From Coniella vitis (taxonomy: Eukaryota > Ascomycota > Sordariomycetes > Diaporthales > Schizoparmaceae), in NCBI GenBank assembly GCA_011317545.1, contig WUJK01000008.1, forward strand, positions 558,001 through 622,000: a stretch of 64,000 bases of DNA, given 5' to 3'. The position numbers and the translations under genes are program-made. Below, piece by piece: positions 1 through 12,889 of this stretch. Position 1 is the first letter of the stretch, and every line of letters starts with the position of its first letter. The notes beneath the pieces were generated by a model. That model did no database searches, had not been told where the DNA came from, and saw nothing but the letters and a program-made list of their open reading frames with translations.

Positions 1-3000
1 ACCGCCGCGCGAAGATAGCCAGCCAGCCAGCCAGCCAGCCGGGCGGTGCGCTGCCTGCCTATCTCGGGCCCGAAAAGCCGGGGTGGGGCCATCGATGGGC
101 GCCTCCGGCCGGCGACAGGGGGGTGCTTGGCCGGAGCAGCGGACGGAATTGCCGCTCTCCTTGCCCTGTTGCACGGAGCCAGCCTATCATCAGATTGTAT
201 CTAGCAGTTGTCTGTCACTGCTATGATATCCTACTGCCCAGGACATTCCCACATGGCAAATGCATGCCCAGGCAGCACGATGGTACCGGTACCTGGCCCA
301 GGGGCGTGCGTCCATCGCTGGACTTGGTGTGCTGCTGCAGTGCCCCCAAAAAGCCAGTCAGCTGCATGCAACGCTCACACATTGGGGGGGTGCAGTCTGT
401 GCTGGACGGAATGCGATGCCAAAGATAGCATCAACGGCTGGTTACGCAAGCTAAGCACACCCGCTCTCGCTGCATGCCCCCGCTCGTTCATTCGTTGCTT
501 CGCTCGCCTTCACTGCCAGGCCGCATGGCTTTCCCGGTCCAGGGAGAGCATGCGGTTTGCCCGTAGCGTGGTCTTCGTCTTTTCTAGAATGCACCTAGCG
601 CGGTGATTGGGCGCATCTTCTGTGATGACGGCGACTTGATGACTCTAGATGAGCAGGAGCATGCGTCCCAAGTGAATAGAGTTCTTGGTAATACGCAAGA
701 CAGCATGTGAGGCTGTACAAGTCCATTGTATAGCGCCGGGCTTGGATGGCGAGTACAATGCGACCAAGTCGGCGAAGACCAGTGTGAGAAGCCGCCACGT
801 TGGCCGTGTATCGCCGGCACTGCGCGGGGAGATCACCAACTGTTCACGGTACCATCATTGAAAAGTTAGCGTGGTCGGCCGCTGTAACCATGCTGCCCGG
901 CGTGCTATAGCGTTGCTACAGTGGGGTCCTCCAGCGTCTATGTAACCATGTAGGCCACGCCCCCGGGGGCTTTCCGGTTGATGAGCAGGTTCTTTTTAGA
1001 GCTAATACTTAACAAATGTGACTTGGACCTCGCTAAGCGCCTGGAACGTCAACTTGCATACGAATGCGACACTACCACCCAACTGCAGCCATCCTCCGTA
1101 CACCCTTTCCTGCTGTTGCTCTACTGGCGGAAGCATGGGCATCGCATTTGCATCCGCGTCTGCATCGCAGCGTTGCCTTGGTGTTTCTTGCCCTCCTTCC
1201 CCTCCTTTGCGTGCTGCTTGTCCTGTATCTCTGGGCTAGTCTTGCGCGTCGCCAACTGGGGAAAAAAAGAAGAAACGTGCGATGAATAACAGCAAGGAGA
1301 AGATCGAAAATCGAAGCAAGACAAATACAACCTAGAAGCAGATGGACGTGTCAGTCTGACAAGCCACTGATCAGTCCCTACCTGCCAGGAGTCATCATGC
1401 TTCTAGCAGGATCCTAGCTCATTGCTGTGCCTTGGCTCAGCCTCCAGAAGATGATGGCTCTGTGCTTCACGACTATTGGCCGCCGTCATACCTTTGGCAT
1501 CAACAGTATGGCTTCACCGATGGCCAGCGCCAGCCTCGTCCCAGATTAGCAATCACAGCCCCCATGGTTGCCAGCCGGTGCGTGTATAAGACAGCTTCTG
1601 GGGGGGGGGGGGCAGAAAGGCTACCAAAATCATGAGCAGCATGCAATAAACTCAGGACGCCAGTGGGAACCGGCTCCATCCATCCCATCTCTCAGCCCTG
1701 TAAGCGGGTTCGCCTCCGTCCTACGAGACAGCATGAGCATCACCATCCAGAATCGTTCGCAGATGCGCCATCTTCTACCGTTCACGGCTTGTCTGTACGG
1801 CCCAAAATGCAGCCAGCCATGTGGGGTCGTGCTCATCGCCCATCTGGATGACTTGCAGACAAAAGGTTGTGACAGGTTTTGGTCAAACACAGTGTCCGAT
1901 GATATACATATCGGGGACAGTTGAACCGGTCTGACTGATCGAAGTATCTGTATTCATACACAGATGCAAGGCCCACGGTCCCATCATCCAAAGCCCTGGG
2001 CTCTCAGCCCCCAGATGGACCATGAGTGGACGATGCTATGCCAGCTTACGAAAATGCGGTTGGCATCCTTACAAAATAAAGTCCATAGTAGCACAGACAA
2101 GGCTCATCTCATCGCCCCCTATTCTGTGTAGGTTCTTACCATGATGTACGTACCAAAATATCTCCTGCCGGTTTCTGCTGACGGGTTGAAAGGGAGGGGC
2201 AAGGCCCGAATCCAGCAGGCCGAGCAGCAGCAAGGCAGCTTTTAAAGTTGGGCGGCCGCGCGGGAATGCGGCCGCCTGGTTGGGGGAGTACAGGCGCAGG
2301 CAAGCGTGTGTATGTTTGGATGGACAAACGTTGGTGTTGGCGTTGGTGATCATGCTCCGGCCTGTCATCGTCCCGTGTCCCTGTTCGGGAAATGGATTCC
2401 TTCTCTTGGATGAATCTGCTACTTACTTTCAAATACCGTGGTTACTCATTGATTTCTTTTCTTTTTCTCCCACCTCGTTCAATTTTTGGTTGCCGATGGT
2501 CACCTACCTCCTTCAACCAGTCCCAATCAGCCAGCACATTTGCTATGAAGAAATCCCCCCATGCTATTCTATCCACCTTCCCTCTTCTCTGCTTTTGACA
2601 GTTCCCCCTTTGAACGAAGGCGGGGTCACAAGAAAACCGCTCTTCTCCTTTTGGTGCACACCATCCTCTCGGCCGCACAACTCGTGGCCGGGATTTGGGA
2701 ATGGGAAAATGGCACATGCGGGCTTCTCCGTTGCGTGCGGATAGATTCACGCCCCGTTTTGTTGCTTTTGTTCTTGTGTAAATTCCACGTGCATACAGAC
2801 CTCTAGTACGCGCATGTAGTATATAGTTTTCTTTGTAGCATGTAAATTGGATGCTGTTGTGCGGGGATGGTCGTCCAAGGTTTTACTGGCCATACAGTTA
2901 CATCTGGCCATGATTGGAAAGTTTTGGGACCAACAGTTAGTTGTTCTTCCATGTTCTGGTACTTTTTGGTTGTTGTTAGAGGACCGCGATATCGAAATAT

Positions 3001-4985
3001 GTACCATGTAGTGGAAACTTCAGATTGTTCTGCTGGCAGCAGAATTGCGATGATATCTGGGTTGGATTGGACTTCAAGTTCATTCTCAAAATGGGCATCT
3101 GCTGTTTGGTGTCTCTGAAGACTATGGTGGTTCTCGTACAGGTCCACGATAAATGCTTGATCTGGCTGCCATGGAGACGTGACGCAAAATGCCACGGTCT
3201 TTCAATAACTAACAGAAACCTCCGTCAATGTGTGTGTTTTAGTAGCTCCAACCTCGTCGAAGCAAGAGGTTGCCTGTGGGAGCAGTAACAACAAACAGTC
3301 TTACCTATATCTCCGCAAACCTCACCCCCAGGTCTGTGTGTGATCAAACAGCCTGGGGTATTTCGTTGGACTATTTGTTTAGTTTCCTCCAAAGGTCATG
3401 CTCAGCATCCTCGCCAAAAGCAGTGGTTGCGAAGCTGTTCTGACAGGATGCCATGCTTCACGCGAGGGTGAGGGTGTACAGAACAGAATACTGAAGGCGT
3501 TCAAAACTCCAGGAGGGGCGTGTTCCCAAGGGTCCCAACCCTCGTCGCTGACGTCCGTCCTGCTCACATTGTTGGTCCGTATTCGCCAAAGGAATCCTGG
3601 GGGAACAGATAACAATCAAGCCAAAATGAACCAGCAAGACTTGCAATCAATCAAACAATCGAGCGAAATTGACAAAATCCGTACATGGGAAAGCTTATGG
3701 GAGAGAAAGAAGGTTAAAAAAAGAAGAAAAAAAAAGAGAAAAGAAAAAGAAAGGTGATGACGGCAAAAGAGAATATACAGTAACTTTCCTTTTCCCAAGC
3801 ACAAGCAACTCACGCCTGTGCCATTTAGATTCCAATTCATCACACACCTAATAAACAATTATCATATTATGCTTACTACTATAGTATGTATAGTGGGGCC
3901 AGGCACTAGTCCACCCGCTGATCACACAGTGATTAACCACACCACAGCGAGCGCCGTGTAATCTAATGAAAACGTCTTGCGCACACCGTTTGCTTTGACA
4001 AGCAGTCGCACCCCTGAAGAGATACTATCCCGCCCGCTCCCCAGCCCCTGATCGACAGCGACGCCAGTGGGCAAGCGTCCAGCGGAAGGCGGGCCGTTTG
4101 GGTTTAGGTTTTTTTTTCTCTTTTTTTTTCTAGTAAGGATTTAAATTCGAGCGAGTCAACGTGGCTGATTTGATAGTGAGTGTGTTGTGTGCGGTTCATT
4201 AGCTGCCGCGCCAAAACGAAAAATATTGTGTTCTGTTCTGGTTTAAAAAAGAAGTTCATTCTTCTGAAATATAATGTATGTCTTTTTCTGGTTTGCCATT
4301 CTACTGGGCGTATATTGCTACATTCTCCGCTGTGTATTTCAAAGATACCAGACCGCTGAAACAAATCCACGCGCATCATCAAGGCGTGTTGTGCTTTTCC
4401 TGTCCGTTTGGTCTGCAAAGAAAGGACTGGCCTGTTATACTCTCGAGAAAACCAACCAGAACACCCCCCCCCCCGGCTGGCCCCAAATATAATGAGGAGA
4501 ATGATTCGCCAGCCTCAGCAGTTGGGCTTTTCAATTGCTTTTTTTTTTTCTTTTCTTTTTTTGAACTAACATGTCACATACATGGCACAGGTCTCTAGCA
4601 AAAACAACCCTTTTTTATTTTCTACACCGACACCCTCCCCCACTCCCCCGGCCTTCCTATTCCAAGCTGGGAAACAGAAACAAAATAAGAAAGAATTCAT
4701 GCATTAGGCCCGAGTGGAGGAGGTGTGTGTGTGTGTGGCGCCCGGAGAACACGCACCTCTTGGGAAATTTTAAATAAAAAAAAGATGAGAATCTCAAATG
4801 TTTTGCCATCCCATTTATCAAATCCCAGCCATCATATATACATAGTACAAGTAGCTACATATCAACTTCAAATCACCATTGGGAACTTCTCATGAATCGG
4901 AGAGATACTTCTGTCTCTAGGTATTCTTCAATTTGGGGGGCAGTAGGGGCAAAGGGGGGTTTCTGGGCTCAAAAGTATTTGGGAT
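1..4985. other. Intergenic, no supported gene
   Basis: I see no convincing coding region here on either strand. Open frames are short, overlap one another and lack recognisable motifs. The stretch holds simple repeats ((AGCC)6 at 17-40, a G-run at 1600-1612, purine-rich tracts near 3715-3755) and becomes more AT-rich toward its right end. Confidence 0.6.
17..40. repeat. (AGCC)6 tetranucleotide microsatellite
   Basis: Six tandem copies of AGCC are directly visible. Related tetranucleotide arrays recur in the window: (TGAC)n at 9081-9103 and (GCTT)n at 27323-27347. Confidence 0.9.
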
Positions 4986-5650
4986 AGGACTTTTGAATTG
5001 ATCATTTCCGCGCACTTTTTTCTTCTTCTAAAAAACAACAATATGATACTACGTACTCTTTTACTGAAGGCTTTAATATCCGATGGAAGGGCCTATCTTG
5101 AAGGAAAAGAAGTGAGCGAGCTTTTTTTTTCTTCTTATCGAAAAAGACAACTCCTTGAGCATGCTCTTGTAAAGATCGTGATACTGTTTCTGCAAAAGGA
5201 TGAGGTCACATAATTTTTAGAAAATTAGATGGTGCAAGATTTGATAAGTGCTTGACGCGTTCATGCCACTGTCTCATTCTCTTTCCCAGCCCTGATAAGA
5301 GAAGCTATCAATGTTTTCATAATACTGTACATTTGTTTCTCATCAATTCCAAAGAATTTCCTCCCAACTTCCCATATTTCTTCAAATAGACAAGAAAAGA
5401 TTCCCATTTTGTATTCCCTTTGTCCCGTCTTATAATCATACATAATGTCCTTGCTCCATAATAAGCCTCTGGTTGGAGTAATGTCAATTTCCATCATCCT
5501 TTGTAATACCGGGGTATCGATCGCTGCTTTAGCCCAGAAGCGCTGTCTGATATCGCTTTGTCCAACAAAAGAAATGAAGAAGAGAGAGATTCAAGTGTAG
5601 AAAAAAGGCTGAAAAGAACTAGTATTACACATATCCCCGGGTATCATTTG
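4986..5650. other. AT-rich island
   Basis: By eye this stretch is clearly richer in A and T than the flanks. It contains an open minus-strand frame at 5261-5590 (separate entry). It has no terminal repeats that I could find. Confidence 0.5.
5261..5590 (-). pseudogene. Unassigned AT-rich open frame, possible gene remnant
   Basis: The minus strand is open for about 110 codons, ending at a stop at 5261. The last 78 codons start with Met at 5497, but the frame stays open upstream to 5590. The translation is not low-complexity. It has a W/F/M/I/D/E-rich composition with an amphipathic C-terminal part (residues around EEIWEVG and MYSIMKTL), unlike the Pro/Ser/Arg-rich shadow frames nearby. Codons end mostly in A or T, in contrast to the GC-ending codons of the recognised genes. 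I do not recognise a family. It may be the 3' exon of a decayed or transferred gene, or an accidental open frame. Confidence 0.25.
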
Positions 5651-5920
5651 TAGTTTGTGAAAAGACCAAAAAGATGACAGCCGCCATTTTTGAGACGCGA
5701 GTCTCGGGATCCTGTGTATGACTTGAGAAAGAGAGAACCCCCACTCGGTAGATGAGAGAAGAATTATTTAGGAGACCCCCCCGACCAAGAATAAAAAGGG
5801 AATAGTATGGTATCCTACAACGACCGCGTGGTTATGCTGGTTAGTCTCCTGTAGTGGTTGCCTCTTTTTGTTTGGTCGCGATGTGTTTCGGTCCTTCTGC
5901 CACAACGTGTCAAGCCCCCT

Positions 5921-7264
5921 CTACTTCTTGGGCGCCTGAATGATTTCCTCGCAGTTGGCGTCAAAACGCAGGTTGAAGACACGCACCGACTGCATGAATG
6001 CCTCGGTCCTCTCCAGCTCGCGGTCTCGCCCAAACAAGGTCTCGACAAACTCAATGCCGGAGCGCTGGCCGAGCTGCGCATCCTTCTTACTGCTGCCGGC
6101 GCTGGCAGTCAGCATCGGCTTCTCACACAACTTGAGCAGTTTCTTGAGCTTGTCGGTGATGCGTTGACCGGATGCAATAAAGTCTTCAATCATTTCCTTG
6201 TTCTCCTGTGCCCGGATCAAGGGCACCGTCTCCTTGCCGCGCTTGATCTTGTGCGAGAGTTCAATCAATAGCAGCCAGAGCGCACCAGCCATTTCCGAGA
6301 TGGGTGTCGAGGCACCGCGCGAGTAGACGGTCCAGTCGTAAATCCACTTGCCCAGACTATTAGCATCAAACACAGAGCCCAACAGCATGATCGGCTCCTC
6401 GGTAGGGTCCCAGTTCTTGAGCGAGTAGCCCTTGGGAATGCCCCATACCCTAGCATCAGCTTCGGTAGCCTTGCAAGCAACCGGTGGAGGGCCCCTGGGG
6501 CGCTGGTGCTGCTGCTGCTGCTGCTGCTGGGGGTGATGCTGCTGGGGTGGCGGCTGGAAATAGGCGCTCGTCGGTCGCACAGTTTGCGGCCGCTGCGGCA
6601 TAGAATGAGATGCACGGCGGGCATGCGTTGGCCGGCGGGGCTCCTCGTAGTATCGCGTCTCGCGTCTGTCAAAGTCATCGTAGCGGCGAGAGGCGGTCTG
6701 TGTAGTGTAGCGGTGATCAGTTGCACGGCCTCCTTCGTTTTGATGATCGTGGTAATAAGAGTTGTCCTCCACCGCATCCTCTTCTGCATAGCGTCTGGTG
6801 GGTCGCTTGGTGGCAGGCTGGATCGGCGAAAGTTTGTACGTCACACCGTTGATTTCGACAACCAACTCGTCCTCGTCCGAGTCCCCGTAGTGGTCTGAGG
6901 GCCGATACTGAGAATAGGAGCTGCGCCGCTCGCGGGTGGGTCGTGGCCCAGAAAATGACTTTTTGCGCGAAGATCGCGCGGCACTCACATTGGCCGTAGC
7001 AGCAGCAGCAGCGTTTGTCGAGTACTGGCCCTCGCTGTTGTAGCGTGGCGAGAAGGCCGTGGGCCGTGGACTGGGATACTCATGGTAGTCCTTGACGCCG
7101 GTGCTGGCATGGCGGACGTGGGCTCGCGTGTGAGGCCGCTGCGGGGTCCCAGCGTAGTAGAAGACGGCCGGGCCCCGGGGCGAGGGCGTTGGGGTTGCAA
7201 ACTGGGCCTTGTCGTAGTAATACTCGGCGCCAGGCGTCGACGCATAAGGCGACTGTCCGTTCAT
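5921..7264 (-). CDS. Conserved fungal protein with disordered N-terminus
   Basis: This is a single exon of 447 aa. Residues 1 to about 260 are Pro/Ser/Tyr/Arg-rich and probably disordered. They include an acidic patch (SDEDELVVEINGVTYKL, about 128-144) and a Q/H-rich run (about 262-276). The last 165 residues, from about KATEADARVWG onward, look folded: they carry NWDPTEEPIMLLGSVFDANSLGKW, then TPISEMAGALWLLLIEL, helical segments and a KLLKLCEKPML motif. I associate this C-terminal region with a conserved Pezizomycotina family, often labelled vegetative cell wall protein gp1-like in databases, with no demonstrated function. The start at 7264 is the first Met of the long frame. No signal peptide or transmembrane segment is visible. 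Confidence 0.85.
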   Translation of the reverse strand: MNGQSPYASTPGAEYYYDKAQFATPTPSPRGPAVFYYAGTPQRPHTRAHVRHASTGVKDYHEYPSPRPTAFSPRYNSEGQYSTNAAAAATANVSAARSSRKKSFSGPRPTRERRSSYSQYRPSDHYGDSDEDELVVEINGVTYKLSPIQPATKRPTRRYAEEDAVEDNSYYHDHQNEGGRATDHRYTTQTASRRYDDFDRRETRYYEEPRRPTHARRASHSMPQRPQTVRPTSAYFQPPPQQHHPQQQQQQQHQRPRGPPPVACKATEADARVWGIPKGYSLKNWDPTEEPIMLLGSVFDANSLGKWIYDWTVYSRGASTPISEMAGALWLLLIELSHKIKRGKETVPLIRAQENKEMIEDFIASGQRITDKLKKLLKLCEKPMLTASAGSSKKDAQLGQRSGIEFVETLFGRDRELERTEAFMQSVRVFNLRFDANCEEIIQAPKK

Positions 7265-9080
7265 GATTTCCTAGACGCTCAGCTCAACCCCTTGCCAGTT
7301 CGTTGTCGTCCAAGGATGTTTGGCGGTAACAAGGAAAGTGGAGATAGAAAGAAATAACGGGCGATCTGGAAAGTTCGTGTCTGTTGGCAATGTCGACGTT
7401 GATGTTTGGTGGCGAAATGCAAATGGCGCCTTGATCGGGACGCAGAAGAGGGCGAACTTGGTTCCAAGTCACCTTTCTATGTAGTCGGTTGGATAAGGGG
7501 AGGGCACGCGTATTCTGGCGGCGAACATGTCAAGAACCTCGATGATGGACCGGTTCGGCAAACGAAAAGCGCATCCAAGTGTGGGTGAAGAGCCCGGAAC
7601 GGTGGCTTCTCGAAGAGACTGGAATCACGCAGAATCTGTGGACTTGCAAGGAGTCGAGTCGACTGCTGCTGTGCTTGTAATCGACGCAGGGTGCTGGTCT
7701 TTTTTTCAATGACAAGTGGAGAGTTGCGCGGTGTGATTGCAGAAGCAAAAGGACAGAATGAAACGAAGGGGGAGGGAAAAGGCGATGGTTGGAGCGTCAA
7801 AGTGTGACGCCCTTATTATTATGATGGGGAAGGAACTGCTGGCTCTGGCTTTTGGCTTGGCTCTTGCTTCTGGGTACTGTGCAACTGGCTTGAAGCCCTG
7901 GCTGGGCTCCCTGGTCACCCCAAGCAAGGAATCCTCCCAATCCCTTGTGCAAGGTCCGCTCACCCGCACTAGCAGGGGCTGTCAGGTGGAGCCGCAGCAA
8001 GGAGGGGGCGTGCCGCTAGCAGGAGTATCCGAGTACTATGTATCGTAGTACTTGTGTACCTGTGCCTGCGCTGAATATCACGGAACCCGGTGTGCCACGA
8101 CGCAACCCAAGGTGCCAGCCACACACGCAGTCAGCGCACAGAAATGCAAGTCAAACGCCAAAGACCGAGGTTTTGACTGACTTGACTGCCTGACTGACTG
8201 GGCTGCAGACTGTTGATGCGACGGCAGCACAGAGTGAGTTCGTCCAAGAATAGTGACTGATGAAGGCTGCGCAGGTGTTGGAGCCACGAGAGTTGCACTG
8301 AGGCGCTGCAGTGCCAGTAAGACAGTTGGACACGGACTGTCGCGAGTCGAATTTTCAGCTTGTCCTCCTTTCTTCTCGCCCTGTTTCCTGGCTGACGCTC
8401 GTTGTGCAAACAGATTTTACTCTGTAGATATTCTCGACAAAGTGAGGCCGGCACGGCATGTGACCACGGGCGAAATAGGCAAGCGAAATTGCCCTTTGAC
8501 TCAGGATGCACTTCCGACACGCGACGGCTGGACTTCGTGTGACGGTAGCAGCAGATGCAAAGTCGGAAAAAGTACAACAAGACGACCGATTATGAAGAAG
8601 AAGCACCACAAGGCTCAACTTGGGACGCACCAAGTCGAGTCAAGGTCGAAACCAAACTATACGATGATGTCCACAAGAGGAACCAGCAGCGAGGATTGTA
8701 GGGAGTGGGTTCTGCTCACCCCGTGCTGAGGTTGCATTCGTACCAAAAGCGGCCCGCATTCCAGCCAATCCCCCGCGAATTTCAGTGAAGTTGACTAGAG
8801 AAGAGGCGTTGCCACCCCCTGTCAATCAATCCTCGACGGAAGAAATTCGTACAACTCTGGCGGATACGATATGCTGCTCGCGCTGGTGATTATCACGGCG
8901 GCCGCAGGTACAGTTGGACAGTTTGTTGCCGTCCAGCAGTTGAGAGAGCAAAAGCCAAGAGAAAATTGTCAGGCTCAGCTAGGCAAACAGGCAGTGAGAC
9001 AAGACTTTTGCGACAGTATAGTGATGTTTCTCTTTTTTTTATAAAAAAAAAAGGATAATAGTGGCGAACTCAGAGGATAA

Positions 9081-9103
9081 TGACTGACTGACTGACTGAC
9101 TGG
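9081..9103. repeat. (TGAC)n microsatellite
   Basis: Tandem TGAC units, five or more copies, are directly visible in non-coding sequence. Confidence 0.85.
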
Positions 9104-12100
9104 ATCATACAGCTGCAAACGACCAGTCAGTCGCAACGCCGGACACGAGTCGATGAGCCACAACGAAGATACTGGAACTGAAGAGGTTGAGTGACGGGGC
9201 CACAAGACTGTACAGCAGCTGTGTGGCGGACTGTGATCGAGACTTATACCTGAATATCTGTCTGCCTCTTCGGCTCGGCTGTCTGGGTGGCCAAGGCAAT
9301 GAGGCCTCACATGCCGGCATATGGCAATGTGCAAGGCAAAGCAATGTAGGTAGAAGATGGGAGGGCACAGCAAGTGGAGGATGAGCCTCTGGCAGGGCGC
9401 AGTACCAAGGAGGAAATCTCTCTTCTGCTGGCTTGGTTGGACAGCCTTGTGTGCGCGGGGCCGGTGAACGCAAGGAAGGACATATCGAGGTGAAAGCAAA
9501 GGCGGCCAACAGGAGGCTAAAGTACCTGCAACCGCTGCAGCCCGCTCTTGGTGATGTTCAAGGGCAACAACAGTGTGGTTCATGCACCTGTCCCGTGGCC
9601 TATCCGCACTTCTACAGTGGGTGGTGGGCGCTACAGTGCCAGTGGCTCCAGCGGGTCAGGGAGCCCGGCTTGCCAGGCTATAGGGGGGCCACGTGATGTG
9701 ATAGCGTCCTGCCTCGTACAACGTTTTGCCCCTCCCTCACTTTGGCTTCCCCCTTGCCTATTCATGTGCCGCCAACCCACCAACTCGTCGAATGACATCC
9801 ATTCTGCAAGATGTCCAGATCCAAACGATCCGAACAATTCACAAATGACACTCAAGCCGGGCGGCAAGATGGTCATCACGTCACATGTTGTGCTCCATGC
9901 CTAGGCTGAGAGTCCAGGCTGCACACCGAGAGACGTGATGAGCAAGCAGACTTGACCAACATGAAGGCATCAGAGCAAACGCGACTGGTCACAATCGGGC
10001 CTGCGACACCTCCCATCGCTGCCGTGTGCGAAACCGACCAATCCGAACGCAATATCGCAGTTATACCTCCAGAGAGCGTGGATCTGGGCAGGCTACTCTC
10101 AGTCACCAGGCCACTGCATTGGCATGGTCATGGCAGTCTATCACATCTCAGCTTGACATGGAGCAAAGGGCCTGCATGCGGTTCGCTCGGCGTCAAGAGC
10201 TGAAATCGGGGGCAAGCCAATACAACGGCAAGTGCGCTGGGTCAAACTAGAAACCAATATCGCGACGGGCTATTGATGCTATGACTAGGCTGGCAGAAGA
10301 GGCGCCGAGGCTCACTAGGAATAACGGACTGTGAATTGATAGAACCCTCGGCCACTCAAAGCACAAAAGTCTTCGAATAGGAGCACACCGAGACCAGGCA
10401 GAAGTACATACGCCTCACTGCTGCCTGAGAGTCGCGCTTCATATCTCGGTCGTTACATGGTCTCAACGACAAGAGCTGCGGGGATCGTTTGTCACTCACG
10501 AGAAGAAGCGCTCGAGGCTCAAGACCAACACACCGCCAGAGCCGCCAGAGCCACGACTCCCTGGGCTGGGACACTGCTAGCAGTATGGTAGATCCCATGT
10601 GTTGATATAGGGCGCAGTCCTAGCAAGCCAACACTTGATCGCAAACTCCTCAATGCCTTGTACAGTCGTGCGCTTCAATGCGGTCGATCCTCGTCCACCT
10701 CGCAGGCTGCTCTCACCAGCCACAATTGCCCTTTTTAGAGAGAGCATTTGACGGCGGCCCACACAAAGCCCTTCTTTCTTTCACACACCTCCGTGGACAT
10801 AAAGCGGCCCAGACCCAGCCACTACTGCACCATTAATGAGGTAGCAAGACTAGCATGTGCTATCGACGTTTGACCCTCGCGACTGGCACCAAGTTTGCAT
10901 TGCATCTCGCAAATCTGCCCACTGGCGCACGCATTGCCGTCCACTCGATTTGCAGCACTTGCTCCGTTTGCGACTCCACTCCCCGCTCCCCGGGTCGATT
11001 GCCAGTCCTAGAGGCCCAAGAAATTGCCTTCTAGAAGTCCGGGCGCTTCCTAGCCATGGCTAGTGGCGCGATATCGCTGACTGCGTGTACGTACAGTACA
11101 TCGGCCTCGAATGTCACCACCGAGAATCTCGTGCCTTATCTGGTACGTTTCTTTGAGTACGGCTTCCCTCGCGATCTCCATGCTCCAGAACACGAGGCAA
11201 CGGCGGCGACAACCTTCTGGCATACATCAGAATACACAAACGGACACACACCCCTCGAATGAGTCATTTATCAAGTTACCCGAGAATGCAAGCAAATTGC
11301 ACTGACACTTGCACGACAGCCTGCCACTGCCATGCGTAGCAGCCCAACATGCCGCAGTCCGGCACAAGTACCACACCGCCAGGGCCGCTAACAATCCTGC
11401 TGCAGCGCCTGCAGGCGCCTGAGTATACGCGTTTAGGGGATTGGCTGGAATCTGGTGGACGTTCAGCCCTGCAGTTTCGTCATATCGAACATTTCGATGT
11501 CTCTTGACGGCTGTCGTCGCAAGTCAAGAACGCAAAGACCACCTAGAGCCACCCTCAACAAACCTGTCACGCATGCCAAGTGCTCCGGTACCTTGTACTA
11601 TGTTATGGATGGCCATCAACTTGTCCTTGTCAGAACACCCCTACATAGTACACCTGGGTGTCTTTGTGGTCTAGAATCTAGGATCCGTCACCCCGACTCA
11701 ACCAGGATACTACATATCTCATTCAAGATTGTTTCTTCGCTTGGCGCGGCTCTTTTTGAGACCCAGACACTTGCTGCTCCTGGGAAACATAGTACGAGCC
11801 GCATACCCCTACGTCACCTATACTTTGACCTTGAATAGGAATAACAACAGACGTTGACAGACTTGGGCAGTTCACTGCCAAGGCTACTGGAGATTCTAGC
11901 CCACAACGGGCCTTACCCATCTGGCTGACTTGATTCTCATTTTCTGAAAATGCAATCCTTTCACCGCAGCAAGAAATCATACCGGCCTTCCGTGCCTGCT
12001 CACCGACACCTTTCTCGAGAAGCCAAAACTATCAGCGCCCAACAGTCCTGAAACCAATGACCAGGTATGACTGGCAAGAAATCTTAATTTACACTCGTCT

Positions 12101-12852
12101 GATTACCAAGACTTCGGTCCGCGGGCTTTTGCTGCAATACCCCTCGTGTTTGCCCAAAAGCAACCATCACAGTTTTAGGCTCTGCCGGTCTTGCTATGGA
12201 AGACCTACATTGGAAGAAGTACCTTCTTTGCTATGTACTATGTAAATCCTGTCCATTTTACATGTATCAAATGTATATAGATCTCGATACGTGAGCAATA
12301 TGCACGCTACTGCATAGAATACCGTGCCATGTCATTCTTTGCACTTAGCTCAATAGAGAGTTTGTTTCTTTCGCCTTGAAGCAGCGTAGCTGCAAGCTGC
12401 GTAGACACTGTTTCGTATGTTGTCGGTGTATTAATGCGTGGCTGCGTGGAGGGTGGTATGAGCAATCTTTTGACAGCCCATCACTGGGTGGGTAAAACTG
12501 GCTCCGGTGTGCATACTGTACAATCCAAACATGCGTCTACGCGTCTACTTGAGCTGCTTGACCCATATCGCTGTAATGCTTGGGCAGTGTACTTTGCTCC
12601 ATGAAATTTGACGAGAAGTTCAAGTGTGTATGAGGTATATAGAGGCCGGAGAAGTGCACGCGGCTCTTGTGGCCTGACGATATATCGAGAACAAGCCACT
12701 GTCTGGTTCCGTCTAGCTCAGGTGTATCGGACCCTGAACTCGTTGGATGCTGATGTTAATGACGATATTCTTTGCTGGCCAAGTCTCATTCCCATTCTTG
12801 ACGAACAGCCGGAGAGCGTGCTTTTGTCCATCTCCGCCCCTCCTCAAGGGGA

Positions 12853-12854
<2 letters not shown>

Positions 12855-12885
<31 letters not shown>
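12855..12885. repeat. Poly-T tract (31 nt)
   Basis: This is an uninterrupted T homopolymer. It could be the poly(A) tail of a retroposed sequence on the minus strand, but I see no target-site duplication to support that. Similar runs lie at 25653-25682 (T) and 17795-17820 (A). Confidence 0.85.

Positions 12886-12889
<4 letters not shown>

Noticed and set aside
8131..8729. Two opposing frames of about 150 codons
   Set aside because: No motifs and mutual overlap; composition typical of chance frames in this GC-balanced DNA.
12855..12885. Poly-T run as sign of a non-LTR retrotransposon insertion
   Set aside because: No reverse transcriptase or endonuclease frame and no target-site duplication is visible beside it.
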